The notes under the pieces: model-generated
What the model was told of the DNA's origin: nothing
The model's input: only the letters and a program-made list of their open reading frames with translations
Database searches by the model: none
NCBI RefSeq assembly: GCF_001746365.1
Contig: NZ_MJAJ01000044.1
Location: 1-64,000, forward strand
Reading direction: 5' to 3'
Source of the DNA: Streptomyces sp. LUP30
GTDB taxonomy: Bacteria; Actinomycetota; Actinomycetes; Streptomycetales; Streptomycetaceae
DNA: 64,000 nucleotides
Shown: positions 1 to 8,495 of the stretch, piece after piece
How positions within the stretch are numbered: the stretch's first letter is position 1
Layout of the letters: every line of letters starts with the position of its first letter
Translations under genes and position numbers: made by a program

Positions 1-163
1 CCCGCGGAGCGGGATATGCCCCGGCAAGCCGGGGCATAGAGCGCGAATTGCGCAAGCGCAATTCGAATTCCGGCGCAAGCGCCGGAATGGAATTCCGTAA
101 ACGGAATTCCGAAAGGAAGTCAATTCGCGCAAGCGCGAATTGAGGGCACCCGCGCAAGCGCGG
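1..163. repeat. Left telomere: tandem foldback palindromes
   Basis: The sequence begins with CCCGCGGAGCGGG, the 13-base palindrome I of archetypal Streptomyces telomeres (5-bp stem, GGA loop). Further palindromes follow at 16-37, 44-65, 67-88, 89-110, 121-142 and 150-163, each with 6-10 bp arms around a central AA, usually as CGCAAGCG. Telomeres of this kind fold into hairpins during terminal patching by a Tpg protein. The AA-centred loops and the spacing after palindrome I differ from the textbook type. The right telomere is outside the window, so plasmid and chromosome cannot be told apart here. Confidence 0.9.
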
Positions 164-189
164 TCGCCTGGGCTGGCGACAGGGGGAGG

Positions 190-222
190 TGCATCACGTG
201 CGGGCCTGTGTAGGGCTTGGGA
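190..222 (+). repeat. Subterminal repeat element, copy 1
   Basis: A 33-base element with blocks TGCATCACG and TGTGTAGGGCTTGGGA. A second copy lies at 449-482 (TGCATCACG, 9 bases, TGTGTAGAGTCTGGGA), and two facing copies form the inverted repeat at 3444-3524. No gene is seen between the telomere and the ttrA-like start at 571. Function is unknown; a promoter part or a protein-binding site near the telomere are both possible. Confidence 0.55.
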
Positions 223-448
223 TTCCCAGCCACCACTCTCGCACCGAATGTGACGGACCATCGGCCTGACGGGGTGCCGGCTCCACCGCAGTGACGGGCT
301 CCGCTGCGCTCCACCCGAACCCCTCCCTTATGCTCGAACCCGCCCTGACGCGTTCACCAATGCTCCGTCAGCATACAGGAAGACCGGCCGTCCGTGGGCG
401 AGATTGAGTCATGTATCACCCTGGGGAGCGAAGTTGGCGCGCGGGTGA

Positions 449-482
449 TGCATCACGGGTCGCCACTGTGTAGAGTCTGGGA
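449..482 (+). repeat. Subterminal repeat element, copy 2
   Basis: Second copy of the element seen at 190-222, with the same two blocks and one base more between them. It sits about 90 bases upstream of the helicase gene and may belong to its control region. Confidence 0.55.
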
Positions 483-570
483 ACAGACACCACACCCCAG
501 CGCCGCGCACCTCGCGCCGGGATTCCCTTTATGATTACGCGCTGCTTTCGCGAAAAGGAGAACACGGGGC

Positions 571-2970
571 ATGGCCGTGAAACTGCGTGACCACCAGATC
601 GAGGCCGTTGCCGCTATCGTGCGCGGCTTCGATATCCCGTCGGGTGGTATTCCCTGGAACGGCCTTCGCGGGCAGGTGCATGCCGCGTGTGGCACGGGAA
701 AGACGATTATTGCCGCCGCGTCGGCAAAGCGGATTGTGCCCAAGGGGCGCATTCTCGTTCTGGTGCCGACGCTGGATCTCCTGGCGCAGACGGTGAAGGC
801 GTGGCACGACGCTGGGCACAAGGGGCCGGCGGTTGCGGTGTGCTCGCTCCAGGACGACCCGGAGCTGTGGAGCATGAAGGTGCGCTCCACCACGAACCCG
901 GTGCAGTTGGCGCTGTGGCACGGGCAGGGGCCGGTGACCATCTACGCCACCTATGCGTCGCTGGGGGTGCTCACGGAGGCGTTCGAGGGCGTCTACGGGC
1001 AGCAGTTGGCCCCGGTAGACCTTGCGGTGGTTGATGAGGCGCATAGGACTTCCGGTTCGATGGGTAAGGCGTGGGCGGACGTCCACGACCAGGCGAAGAT
1101 CCCGGCGTTCCGGCGGCTGTACCTGACGGCCACGCCGCGGATCTGGGAAGAGCGGCTGAACCGCGAGGTTGCCGAGGGGGTGCGCGACCCGCTGCCGCGT
1201 GAGATGGCGGCCTCCATGGACGACGAGAAGGTCTTCGGGCCCGTCCTGTACAAGCTCTCGCTCGCGTCGGCCGTGTCGCGCGGGTTGCTGGCGCGGTACC
1301 AGATCATCGTCCTGGAGCTCCAGGACCCGGTCGTCACGCCCGAGCGGCTGATGGGCGAGGAACGGCACACGGAGGAAGTCCGCGGGCAGCGGCTCGGGGC
1401 GCTCCAGGCCGCGCTCCTGCACACGATGGCGCAGCATGACCTGTCGACCTGCATCACCTTCCACCACCGGACGATAGAGGCACAGGCGTACGCGGAGGGC
1501 CTGGAGCGCGTGGCCGCGAAGCTGCACGCCGACCAGCCGGAGAAGTACCCCGCTCGGATCTGGGCGGACTGGCTGTGCGGCGAGCACGTTCCCGAGCGCC
1601 GGCGGGGAGTCCTGGGCAACTTCGGGACCACGGCTCTGCGTGCAATTCTTTCGAATTGTCGCGTTTTGGGTGAGGGTGTGGATATTCGGGCCGTGGACTC
1701 GGTGGCCCTGCTGGACCCCAAGGGCGCGCCGCACGACATCGTCCAGGCCATCGGCCGGGCACTCCGTCAGAAGCCGGGACAAGGAAAGGTCGCCTCTTTG
1801 ATCGTGCCGGTTTTTCTCCAGCCCGGAGAGCAGCCGGAAGATATGTTCACGTCGGGATCGTATCGCCCTTTGGTGAAGGTTCTTGAGGGCCTTCGGGCTC
1901 ACGATGAAGAGGCCGTGGAATTGCTCGCGATTCCACAGGAGCCGCAGAAGGACGTCGCTCAGCCGTCCCAGCACATCGGTTCAGCGCCCGAAGATGACGA
2001 GGAAGAATCCCGTCTGCTGCTCCGTTTTGCCGCTCCGCGTGACCCGGTGATGGTCGCGGACTGGGTGTCCTTCAACGTGATCGACACGGAGAAGCAGGAC
2101 TGGGCGCGCGGCTGGGCGGCGCTCAAGAAGTTCACCGAGCGTGAGCTTCACGCCCGAGTCCCATATGGGCATAAAGAGGGCAATTACCCCCTTGGGCAGT
2201 GGACGGCAGAACAGCGACGCGCTTACGGCGCGGGGCAGATGACCGGCCTGCGCGCCCGGCGGCTGGAGAAGCTGGGCATGGTCTGGTCGCTGGCGGATGA
2301 GCGGTTCCAGGAGAACCTGGAGGCCGCGAAGGCGTACTACGAGCAGCACTGGAGCCTCTGTGCTCCGAGGTCCGCCGTGGCCCTGGACAGGCCGGTAGGA
2401 CAGTGGTTGAGCAATTTGCGCCGTCCGGGTGCGCTGGACGATCACCCCGAGTGGAAGACGGCGCTGGAGGCCGTGGACGAGGACTGGAACCCGGACTGGC
2501 CGGCGGAGTGGCAGAGGCATTACGCCGCGCTGCGCGAACTGGTGGCCGGCGAAGAGGGCCAGGCGGAGGTTCTGCCCGGGTTCACGGTTCACGGCATGGA
2601 CATCGGGAAGTGGCTGGCCCGGCAGCGGACGCCGAAGGTCTGGGAGGCCCTTCACGACGGGCAGCGCGGGCGCCTGGAGCAGCTCGGCATCACGCCGCTG
2701 GCTCCGGAGCCGGAAGAGCCCGCGAAGCCGTCCATGGCGCCCGTGAGTGCCTTCGAGAGGGGCGTTGCGGCCCTGGCGCAGTACAAGGCCCGGGAGGGCT
2801 CTGTGACGGTCCCCAGGGGCCACGTAGAGGCGTTGCCGGACGGGTCGGAGGTGAAGCTCGGGGTGTTCCTGTCCAACACCAAGAGCCGCCGGGCCAAGCT
2901 GACCGTCGACAAGCTCGCCGCGTTGGCCGGCCTCGGGCTGGAGTGGGCGGCAGCGGAAGGAGCAGCGTGA
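571..2970 (+). CDS. ttrA: Telomere-associated TtrA-type superfamily 2 helicase
   Basis: 799-residue helicase-like protein. Visible motifs: Walker A ACGTGKT (39-45), DEAH (155-158), TAT of motif III (186-188) and motif VI within QAIGRALRQKPGQ. The C-terminal half carries three helicase-associated (HA) repeats, best seen as LGQWTAEQRR and VGQWLSNLRR. The first gene next to a Streptomyces telomere is often of this type; ttrA at the SLP2/S. lividans end was shown to be needed for conjugal transfer. The start ATG follows AAGGAG at a workable distance. The stop overlaps the next start (TGATG), so the two are probably co-translated. The family assignment is strong; the role in transfer is carried over from the known family. 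Confidence 0.88.
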   Translation: MAVKLRDHQIEAVAAIVRGFDIPSGGIPWNGLRGQVHAACGTGKTIIAAASAKRIVPKGRILVLVPTLDLLAQTVKAWHDAGHKGPAVAVCSLQDDPELWSMKVRSTTNPVQLALWHGQGPVTIYATYASLGVLTEAFEGVYGQQLAPVDLAVVDEAHRTSGSMGKAWADVHDQAKIPAFRRLYLTATPRIWEERLNREVAEGVRDPLPREMAASMDDEKVFGPVLYKLSLASAVSRGLLARYQIIVLELQDPVVTPERLMGEERHTEEVRGQRLGALQAALLHTMAQHDLSTCITFHHRTIEAQAYAEGLERVAAKLHADQPEKYPARIWADWLCGEHVPERRRGVLGNFGTTALRAILSNCRVLGEGVDIRAVDSVALLDPKGAPHDIVQAIGRALRQKPGQGKVASLIVPVFLQPGEQPEDMFTSGSYRPLVKVLEGLRAHDEEAVELLAIPQEPQKDVAQPSQHIGSAPEDDEEESRLLLRFAAPRDPVMVADWVSFNVIDTEKQDWARGWAALKKFTERELHARVPYGHKEGNYPLGQWTAEQRRAYGAGQMTGLRARRLEKLGMVWSLADERFQENLEAAKAYYEQHWSLCAPRSAVALDRPVGQWLSNLRRPGALDDHPEWKTALEAVDEDWNPDWPAEWQRHYAALRELVAGEEGQAEVLPGFTVHGMDIGKWLARQRTPKVWEALHDGQRGRLEQLGITPLAPEPEEPAKPSMAPVSAFERGVAALAQYKAREGSVTVPRGHVEALPDGSEVKLGVFLSNTKSRRAKLTVDKLAALAGLGLEWAAAEGAA

Positions 2971-3359
2971 TGACTGCGCCCGAGGAAGAGCGGCGTGTGC
3001 AGGAGGCCGTGCGGCGGCATGTCCGCACCAGCGCCTTCGCGGAGGCGGAGAAGGTGATCTCGGCTCTGATGTCCGACCCCGGGGTGCAGGAGGCGCGGGC
3101 ACAGGTCGAGGCGGCGGAGACGGAGCTCGGCATGGAGCTGCGGGCCCAACTGCAGCCGTTCCAGGACCGCTACGACCAGGCCGTGCGCGACGGCGACGCG
3201 GCCCGGCTCACCGGGATCTGTCCGGGCAAGCACGGCCGCTGGGGACGGATCTGCGTCTTGGGCGACGGTCACGAGGCCTCGATGGAGGAGCCGCATTGGG
3301 GGCGTAACAGCGAGGGCCAGCCGATCGCGTGGGTGGGCAGTGCACCCGACGACTGGTGA
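2970..3359 (+). CDS. Small hypothetical protein coupled to ttrA
   Basis: 129 residues starting at the ATG of the TGATG overlap with the helicase stop. The N-terminal half is charged and helical, likely coiled (EERRVQEAVRRHVRTS, then a Q/A/E-rich stretch). The C-terminal part has a compact pattern with CPGKHGRWGRIC and ends in WVGSAPDDW. I do not recognise the family. Translational coupling suggests it works with, or is dosed with, the helicase. Confidence 0.7.
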   Translation: MTAPEEERRVQEAVRRHVRTSAFAEAEKVISALMSDPGVQEARAQVEAAETELGMELRAQLQPFQDRYDQAVRDGDAARLTGICPGKHGRWGRICVLGDGHEASMEEPHWGRNSEGQPIAWVGSAPDDW

Positions 3360-3381
3360 GTGGCGGATGACGCTGGCAGGC

Positions 3382-3416
3382 AGGACCCCGGGGCGCGCGG
3401 GCGGCCCGGGGTCCTT
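3382..3416. terminator. Hairpin terminator after the ttrA operon
   Basis: Arms GGACCCCGGGGC (3383-3394) and GCCCGGGGTCC (3404-3414) flank a 9-base loop and end in TT, just downstream of the stop at 3359. Confidence 0.7.
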
Positions 3417-3443
3417 CGCTGTCCGGGGCCAGCGGCGTCGTGC

Positions 3444-3524
3444 CCCAGGCCCTACACGCACTTGAGTGCGATGCCGTGGGGTTTTGAACTGCGGCATCGC
3501 ACTGGTGTGCGTGTAGGGCCTGGG
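3444..3524. repeat. Two-part inverted repeat made of facing subterminal elements
   Basis: Outer arms of 18 bp (3444-3461 with 3507-3524) and inner arms of 11 bp (3466-3476 with 3492-3502) are perfect complements, separated by 4 unpaired bases on each side and a 15-base centre. Each half reads GGCATCGCAC, then GTGTAGGGCCTGGG, so the structure is two divergent copies of the element at 190-222 and 449-482. It lies between convergent genes. It could be a terminator, but the shared motif points to a specific binding site. Confidence 0.75.
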
Positions 3525-3549
3525 ATCTTGGGGCGCTCCCCCTGCCGAA

Positions 3550-3936
3550 CTACGTGGCGGCCGGGGCGGGTTCGGTGAGGCGGTCCAGGCGCGTGTAGAG
3601 GGCCCGAACGAGGCGGGCGCGGTTCTGGACGCAGTGGGCGGTGCCTTCCAGAGGGGCTGCCAGGCGTCCGTCGGCTTCGCGGAGGACGACTTCGGCGAGG
3701 GCGCCGCGGCCGTCGTTCTTGGGCAGGGCGGCGGCGTGGTGGCGTACGTCGGCGGCCACGGCGCGGGCGTGCCCGGTGAGCTGGAGGGCGATCTGCTCGT
3801 AGTCGCGGGGCGCGAGGTCCGGGTTCTTCCATGCGAGGACGGCGGTGACGAGTGCCTCGTGCGGGGCGCGGTCCAGGGGGAGGTTGGCCTCGATCAGGCC
3901 GCGCGGGTCGTAGAGCACGGTGTGGGTGTCGCTCAT
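3550..3936 (-). CDS. DUF6415-like small protein
   Basis: 128-residue protein that resembles the actinomycete DUF6415 family: a helical protein with a central LTGHARAVAADVRHHAAALPKND and a tail running RARLVRALYTRLDRL. These genes usually occur among small regulators of Streptomyces accessory regions; no biochemical role is known. Its start overlaps the stop of the upstream gene (ATGA), so it is the last gene of a two-gene unit. Confidence 0.7.
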   Translation of the reverse strand: MSDTHTVLYDPRGLIEANLPLDRAPHEALVTAVLAWKNPDLAPRDYEQIALQLTGHARAVAADVRHHAAALPKNDGRGALAEVVLREADGRLAAPLEGTAHCVQNRARLVRALYTRLDRLTEPAPAAT

Positions 3937-4121
3937 CGGGCGCCCGCCGCGTCGTCGTCCTGGCCGTGGTCGTCGGTGTCGGCGTCGGGGGCCTGGACGG
4001 CGAGGAAGCGGGCGTAGCCGCGGTCGGCGCGGGCGATCAGCGCCGGGGAGGGCCGGCCGAAGGCGGGCGGCTGGGGGCCGGGGCCTTGTGGTGCGGGTCC
4101 GGCGGGTGTGGGTGCGCTCAT
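3933..4121 (-). CDS. Small proline-rich hypothetical protein
   Basis: 62 residues. The N-terminal third is rich in Pro, Gly and Ala. The core ALIARADRGYARFLAV is helical and the tail is acidic. The ATG at 4121 is preferred over GTG at 4127 because AAGG lies about 9 bases upstream. The ATGA overlap with the DUF6415-like gene supports reality. Such short proteins commonly precede DUF6415 genes; function is unknown. Confidence 0.55.
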   Translation of the reverse strand: MSAPTPAGPAPQGPGPQPPAFGRPSPALIARADRGYARFLAVQAPDADTDDHGQDDDAAGAR

Positions 4122-4216
4122 GGGCACCGCCTTCTGTTGCTGGGTGCGTCGGTGTCGTTCGACGCTACGGAGGCGGCGGGCCGTTCCTCAACGAGATTGC
4201 GGAGAATTGCGGAGGT

Positions 4217-5065
4217 TCACTCCAAGGCGTCGATCGCGGCCTGGATGCGCCCGCGGGCGGCGTCGCCGTACACGGCCATCTCCGCGAGTCCGGTGAACGC
4301 CTTGGCGTAGTCGGCCAGTTCGCGCGGCTGCGTCACGTTGATCTCTGCGGTCAGCGTCTCCACCACGGCCTGGACGTCGTCGTGGAGGTAGAACGCCTCG
4401 AGCGGCCACACCGTGCGCTGGGCGGTGAAGGGGATGACCCCGAGGGACACGGACGCGAGGGGCATCACGGCCAGGAGGTGGCGCAGCTGCCCGCGCATGG
4501 CGTCGGGGCCGGCGGTGCGGAAGCGCAGGACGGATTCCTCCATGAGGACGACGAAGCGGTGGCCGCCCTCGTAGAGGAACCGGGAGCGGGCGACCCGGGC
4601 GGCGACGGCCTCGGTGACGTCGTTGGGGGTGCCCTGGAAGGCGGTGATCTGCTCCATGAGGGCGGTGGCGAAGCCGGGCGTCTGCAGGAACCCGGGCGGC
4701 ACGTTGGAGAGGTACGCCCGACAGACGCGGGTGCGCTCGTACAGGGCGTAGAAGTCCTCTTGGACCTTGCGCATCCCGGTGCGGTGCAGGCGGCGCCATT
4801 CCAGATACATGGAGTCGACTGCGCGGGCGGTGGCGATGAGGTCGTCGGCCTGGTCGTCGGCGCCGCAGGCCGTGCACCAGGTGCGGATGTCCGCGTCCGA
4901 GGGCGGTGCCTCGCCCTTTTGCAGGCGGGTGGTCTTCGCGGGGTGCCAGCCGCACCGGGCGGAGAGTTCCTTCCCGGTGAGGCCGGCGTCCTTGCGCAGG
5001 TGCTGCAAGCGCACGGCGAGCGCTTCGCGGGCTCCTTGGGCGCTGGATGAGGGGGAGGCGGTCAT
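4217..5065 (-). CDS. XRE-family HTH regulator with DUF5753 domain
   Basis: 282-residue regulator. An N-terminal helix-turn-helix (LRKDAGLTGKELSARCGW, about residues 18-35) is followed by a long DUF5753 domain with the family pattern AYLSNVPPGFLQTPGFA and EESVLRFR. In Streptomyces these occur in pairs with a small DUF397 or DUF6879 gene; here the partner is the DUF6879 gene just upstream. Known relatives act as transcriptional regulators of development and antibiotic production. The start ATG at 5065 is the first in frame after the upstream gene. Confidence 0.85.
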   Translation of the reverse strand: MTASPSSSAQGAREALAVRLQHLRKDAGLTGKELSARCGWHPAKTTRLQKGEAPPSDADIRTWCTACGADDQADDLIATARAVDSMYLEWRRLHRTGMRKVQEDFYALYERTRVCRAYLSNVPPGFLQTPGFATALMEQITAFQGTPNDVTEAVAARVARSRFLYEGGHRFVVLMEESVLRFRTAGPDAMRGQLRHLLAVMPLASVSLGVIPFTAQRTVWPLEAFYLHDDVQAVVETLTAEINVTQPRELADYAKAFTGLAEMAVYGDAARGRIQAAIDALE

Positions 5066-5082
5066 AGGGCGGCTCAGGGGGT

Positions 5083-5616
5083 TCAGACGGTGTACTTCTC
5101 GTGGGGGATGCCGCGATCCCACACGGTCTCGAACGCCGTGGCGCACAGCCGCACCGCAGCCGGGTCCTCGGTGAACTCGAAGCCGGGGTTCGCCCAGTCG
5201 CCGTCGCCGGTGAAGTAGTGGAACACGGCCAGGCGGTCGTCGATCAGCCAGAAGTCGTTGCCCGGCAGAGGGATGTCGGAGGCGTGCCGCCTCGGCAGCC
5301 AGCGCACTTGTTCGCCGGCGCCCAGGTTCAGCGGGGTCACGGCGTGCTCCCACCGGATGTAGTCGGTGACCGGCTCGGAGACGATGCGGGCGCGGCGCAT
5401 GACGACGCCCCTCGCGAGGGTGTCCTTCACGATGGCGAGCCACTCGGGCCAGAACGAGGCGGTGGGATCCAGGGTGATCTGGCCGGTGCGGGTGAAGTGC
5501 TCGATCTCTTCGACCTCGTCACCGACGCCGTAGACGTCGCGCATCTCCAGATGCACGGCCGTGTGCTGTGCGCCGCCCAGCAGTTCAGCGAAGTCGGGCA
5601 CGCTGTTCTGCGACAT
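5083..5616 (-). CDS. DUF6879 family protein
   Basis: 177-residue soluble protein. It carries the DUF6879 pattern: a repeated W (FWPEW), RGVVMRRARIVSEPVTDYIRWEH and a C-terminal FHYFTGDGDW. It is the usual neighbour of XRE/DUF5753 regulators in Streptomyces, where the pair behaves like a regulator with a modulator, though the mechanism is unknown. The ATG at 5616 is chosen because GGGAGG lies 6 bases upstream; a GTG directly before it is the alternative. Confidence 0.8.
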   Translation of the reverse strand: MSQNSVPDFAELLGGAQHTAVHLEMRDVYGVGDEVEEIEHFTRTGQITLDPTASFWPEWLAIVKDTLARGVVMRRARIVSEPVTDYIRWEHAVTPLNLGAGEQVRWLPRRHASDIPLPGNDFWLIDDRLAVFHYFTGDGDWANPGFEFTEDPAAVRLCATAFETVWDRGIPHEKYTV

Positions 5617-5851
5617 CACAGGCCTCCCTCAGAATCGACACCATGCGGGCGGGAATCCGGATCACCGTCTCATGCGGCGGGATCCCCACCTGATGGCCGG
5701 CGACCCACTCGGTTCCGCTCACCTGTGCCTTCAGCAGTTCCTCGGCTTCCTCGCCCTGAAGGACCAGGTCCGCGCTCTCCTCTTCGACCCACACCGTCGG
5801 CGATCCACCACCGCCGGTGTTCGGGTCGATCCCGACGAACCGTAACGTCAT
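5585..5851 (-). CDS. Small hypothetical protein upstream of the DUF6879 gene
   Basis: 88 residues with a beta-rich N-terminal half (MTLRFVGIDPNT, SPTVWVEEES, ADLVLQG) and a helical C-terminus. GGGGAG precedes the ATG. It overlaps the DUF6879 start by about 30 bases, which suggests coupling. Comparable short proteins lie before DUF6879 and DUF5753 genes in other Streptomyces. Function unknown. Confidence 0.65.
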   Translation of the reverse strand: MTLRFVGIDPNTGGGGSPTVWVEEESADLVLQGEEAEELLKAQVSGTEWVAGHQVGIPPHETVIRIPARMVSILREACDVAEQRARLR

Positions 5852-5968
5852 GACCGTCTCCCCTGTCGAGCTGGTTGCGGATAGTTGCGCACCGACCGTC
5901 CCGCGCCGCTACGGCAGCGGTCAAGGCCCCGGGTGGGTTCGATTCCTCGCCTCCGATTCGAACGATCC

Positions 5969-5984
5969 GACTCGGATTCGAGTC
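5969..5984. promoter_or_regulatory. Short palindrome in the divergent intergenic region
   Basis: GACTCG-GATT-CGAGTC lies in the 228-base gap between divergent genes at 5851 and 6080. It may be an operator. The rest of the gap has no coding signal. Confidence 0.4.
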
Positions 5985-6079
5985 ACGCGGACCCGGCTTT
6001 TGTAGGGACGCCCGTGCGAGGACGTTCCCTTCAGCAAGATGGTCTTGTTGGGCACTGTTGCGGCTTGAGAGGGGATCAG

Positions 6080-6397
6080 ATGCCTACAGGAGTGGCTGTC
6101 GTGTGCGACACCGACGACTGCTTCGCCGTCTACCTGGCGGTGGAGACCGGCGACGACGAAGACGCGCGCTCCGCATCCGTGGTCTCGCAGCTGGCGCGCG
6201 ACGCTGCCCAGGGCGAGGGGTGGGTGGTCAGCTTCGGCTTCCGCCAGCCGGTGATGACCTGCCCGGGCTGCGCGGACGGCCGGGGGCCGGTGCGTGAACG
6301 CGGGGACTGCCGACGGTGCATGGGCCGCGTCGACTCGGAGTCGAAGTGCGTGTACTGCCTGCGCCAGATCGAGCCCGCCCAGGACGGGGAAGGCTGA
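6080..6397 (+). CDS. Small zinc-ribbon-like protein
   Basis: 105 residues. The first 60 form an alpha/beta segment (VAVVCDTDDCFAVYLAVE). The C-terminal part has four CxxC-type pairs: CPGC, CRRC, and CVYC after an isolated C, which suggests one or two zinc ribbons. The ATG follows GAGAGGGG. Similar two-part proteins are frequent in Streptomyces conjugative elements, but no function is known. Confidence 0.7.
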   Translation: MPTGVAVVCDTDDCFAVYLAVETGDDEDARSASVVSQLARDAAQGEGWVVSFGFRQPVMTCPGCADGRGPVRERGDCRRCMGRVDSESKCVYCLRQIEPAQDGEG

Positions 6398-6408
6398 ACG
6401 CTCCATCC

Positions 6409-6443
6409 GGGCCCCGGGGGCGATGGCTGTTCCCCCGGGGCCC
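6409..6443. terminator. Bidirectional terminator
   Basis: Perfect 12-bp arms GGGCCCCGGGGG (6409-6420) and CCCCCGGGGCCC (6432-6443) between convergent genes ending at 6397 and 6464. Confidence 0.8.
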
Positions 6444-6463
6444 GTGGCGTGCCCGGCCCGGGG

Positions 6464-8374
6464 TCAGGACGTGTCGGTGGAGCCGATGGCGCCGCGGGGA
6501 CGGTTGCGTGCCCAGCGCTTGAGGTCGCCGACGCGGTAGAGAAGTTCGGCGCCGCGCTTGCCGACCGAGCCGGGGAAGTCGGGGTCGTTCGCGCGAGCCC
6601 AGCGCAGGGCGGCGAGCGTGATCTCCGGCAGGTGGTCCTGCTGAGCTTTGCGCAGTCCGACCACGGCGTCATCCGGGTCTGCGGCCGGGGCCGGGTTCTC
6701 CGGCGACGTCCCCGTGGTGGCGGCCGCGACGTGACCGTGGTCGGCGGTCGGCTCGGTGGCAGGTGCGGGCGTAAGGGCCTGGGCGCTGGTGCTTCCGGCG
6801 TCGGTGATGAGGTTTGTGGCCGGGGCGTCAGGGACGGGCGGCTTCTCCAGGGCCGGGCCGGTTTGGCCGTTCGCGTGGACGCCGGACATCGCCCACTCGC
6901 GGGCCTCCGCGTTCGACAGGTTCAGCACCTGCGTCTCGTGAGCCCGGCCGCGCAGGACGACTTGGACGCGGCCGGGATGCTCGGTCGGCATCGGGATGGG
7001 ACTGACCTCGGGGACCAGCATCCGCCAGGCGTTGAGCGTGTAGCGGACCAGGATCCGGGTGGAGAAGTTCTCGCGCATCTCCGGCCCGCCGATGGCGCGG
7101 GCAGTGGCGGACTGCGCGACCAGCAGCACGTGCAGGCGGACCTGGCGGCCCATGAACAGGATCTCGGCAAGCGCGTCGACGGCCGGGGAGTCCTTGGGGT
7201 CGCCGCTCTCCCGCGTCTTCGCCCAGTACCGCTTGAGCTGCGTCATGGTGGCGTTGACCTCTTCGAGGAGGATCACCAGCCGCGGGCCCACCCGCCAGGG
7301 CTCGCGCTCGAGGACGTCGTCGCCCAGCTGCTCCGCGAGGCGGATCCGGCGCCGGCCTTCCTGCGCGAGGTGGATCAGGGCATCGTGGATCTCGGCGATG
7401 TCGCGGCAGTAGGTGAGACCGGGCACGCCACGCGCCCAGGTATGGGAGATCCGCTTGAAGTCCAGGACGAACGCGAGAGCGCCGTTGTGGACGAACTGGC
7501 AGCAGATGCAGCGCAGGATGGTCGACTTGCCGCCGCCGGTGCCTGCGGAGATCAGGACGTGCGGGGAGTCGGCGTCCAGGTCGACGCAGACGGCCCTGCC
7601 GCCGGATCCGACGCCGATGACGGGTGCGGACTCCTTGGCCTTGGCCACCAGCTCCCGGATCTTGGGGTCCTTGAGGAGGGCCTTCGCCGGGGGCTTGCGG
7701 GTCTTCTTCACCAGCACGTACGTCTCGCGGCCGGCGGTGTGCCAGGAGAACGTCACGCCCTCCAGGGCGAGCTTCTCGGTGATGAGGTCGGCGACCAGGT
7801 CCTTGGAGAAGTTCAGGCGTCCCGGCACGTCCACGCGTATCTCCGCGTCATCGTCGGAAAAGTTGCGCGGGATGTGGAGGTAGCGGCGCGGATCGGTCTG
7901 CTCCGGCAACCTGAGCGGCAGCACGAGCGCTTCGTGCAGCGGAACGACCCACTCGCGCATCAGCTCCCGACGCTTGCGTGTCAGCAGCCCGTACGCGATG
8001 CCGCCGATAGCCGCGGCGCAGCCCGCGCCGATCCCGCCGGTCTCCAGGGTGGCGAGGGTCGCCTCCCGGTTCTCCCAGAGGTCTTGGGCAGTGGCGAAGG
8101 TGGAGTCCTGGTTCTCCCACAGGGCCCGGTAGCCGGTGGTGCCGGTCGCTCCCAGGGCGCTGACGCGGAAGATCAGACGCTGCCACCCGGCCCGGTACGA
8201 CGAACGAGCCACGCGGCCTTCCACCTTCGGCAGAACACGGTTGCCGGAGTGCCAGAACGTCGCGTCGGTCCGCTTCACTCCGTCCATGTCCCGGCCGCCC
8301 AGGAACCGGCCGATGCCGAACATGAGGACTTCGGCGGTCTCTTCCACCTGCTTGTCGAACTTCGTCTGCGCCAT
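6464..8374 (-). CDS. FtsK/SpoIIIE-type DNA translocase, plasmid transfer type
   Basis: 636-residue ATPase. One hydrophobic segment at about 113-131 anchors it to the membrane. The P-loop GTGGGKST is at 278-285, and the Walker B region is LVILLEEVN, followed by the RxxxFS-like block of FtsK proteins. A proline-rich linker leads to a C-terminal winged-helix-like module after residue 570. Streptomyces conjugation uses a single FtsK-like protein (TraB) to pump double-stranded DNA; this gene is a good candidate for that role or for a related pump. The start is placed at the ATG opening MAQTKFD; a longer reading is possible. Confidence 0.82.
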   Translation of the reverse strand: MAQTKFDKQVEETAEVLMFGIGRFLGGRDMDGVKRTDATFWHSGNRVLPKVEGRVARSSYRAGWQRLIFRVSALGATGTTGYRALWENQDSTFATAQDLWENREATLATLETGGIGAGCAAAIGGIAYGLLTRKRRELMREWVVPLHEALVLPLRLPEQTDPRRYLHIPRNFSDDDAEIRVDVPGRLNFSKDLVADLITEKLALEGVTFSWHTAGRETYVLVKKTRKPPAKALLKDPKIRELVAKAKESAPVIGVGSGGRAVCVDLDADSPHVLISAGTGGGKSTILRCICCQFVHNGALAFVLDFKRISHTWARGVPGLTYCRDIAEIHDALIHLAQEGRRRIRLAEQLGDDVLEREPWRVGPRLVILLEEVNATMTQLKRYWAKTRESGDPKDSPAVDALAEILFMGRQVRLHVLLVAQSATARAIGGPEMRENFSTRILVRYTLNAWRMLVPEVSPIPMPTEHPGRVQVVLRGRAHETQVLNLSNAEAREWAMSGVHANGQTGPALEKPPVPDAPATNLITDAGSTSAQALTPAPATEPTADHGHVAAATTGTSPENPAPAADPDDAVVGLRKAQQDHLPEITLAALRWARANDPDFPGSVGKRGAELLYRVGDLKRWARNRPRGAIGSTDTS

Positions 8375-8447
8375 CGGCCGTGCCCTTCGGTATGCGTCCC
8401 GGCACCTCACACCCGGAAGCGGACTCCGACGCTAAAACGGCGGGCCT

Positions 8448-8456
8448 GTGGATAGA
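8448..8456 (-). promoter_or_regulatory. DnaA-box-like 9-mer
   Basis: TGTGGATAG is the complement of CTATCCACA, one mismatch from TTATCCACA. It lies in a shared block GCCTGTGGATAGAT that recurs in inverted orientation at about 16400-16415. A single box is weak evidence. Confidence 0.3.
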
Positions 8457-8495
8457 TCCTGGCGAGCCCGACCCCCGACCCATCCGAAACTTTAG

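Noticed and set aside
1..570. Coding potential in the terminal 570 bases
   Set aside because: The only open frames are short, on the opposite strand and run through the telomere palindromes.
5925..5975. A TTCGATT loop after GTGGG looks like a tRNA T-arm
   Set aside because: The stem pairs poorly, and no anticodon arm or acceptor stem could be found upstream.
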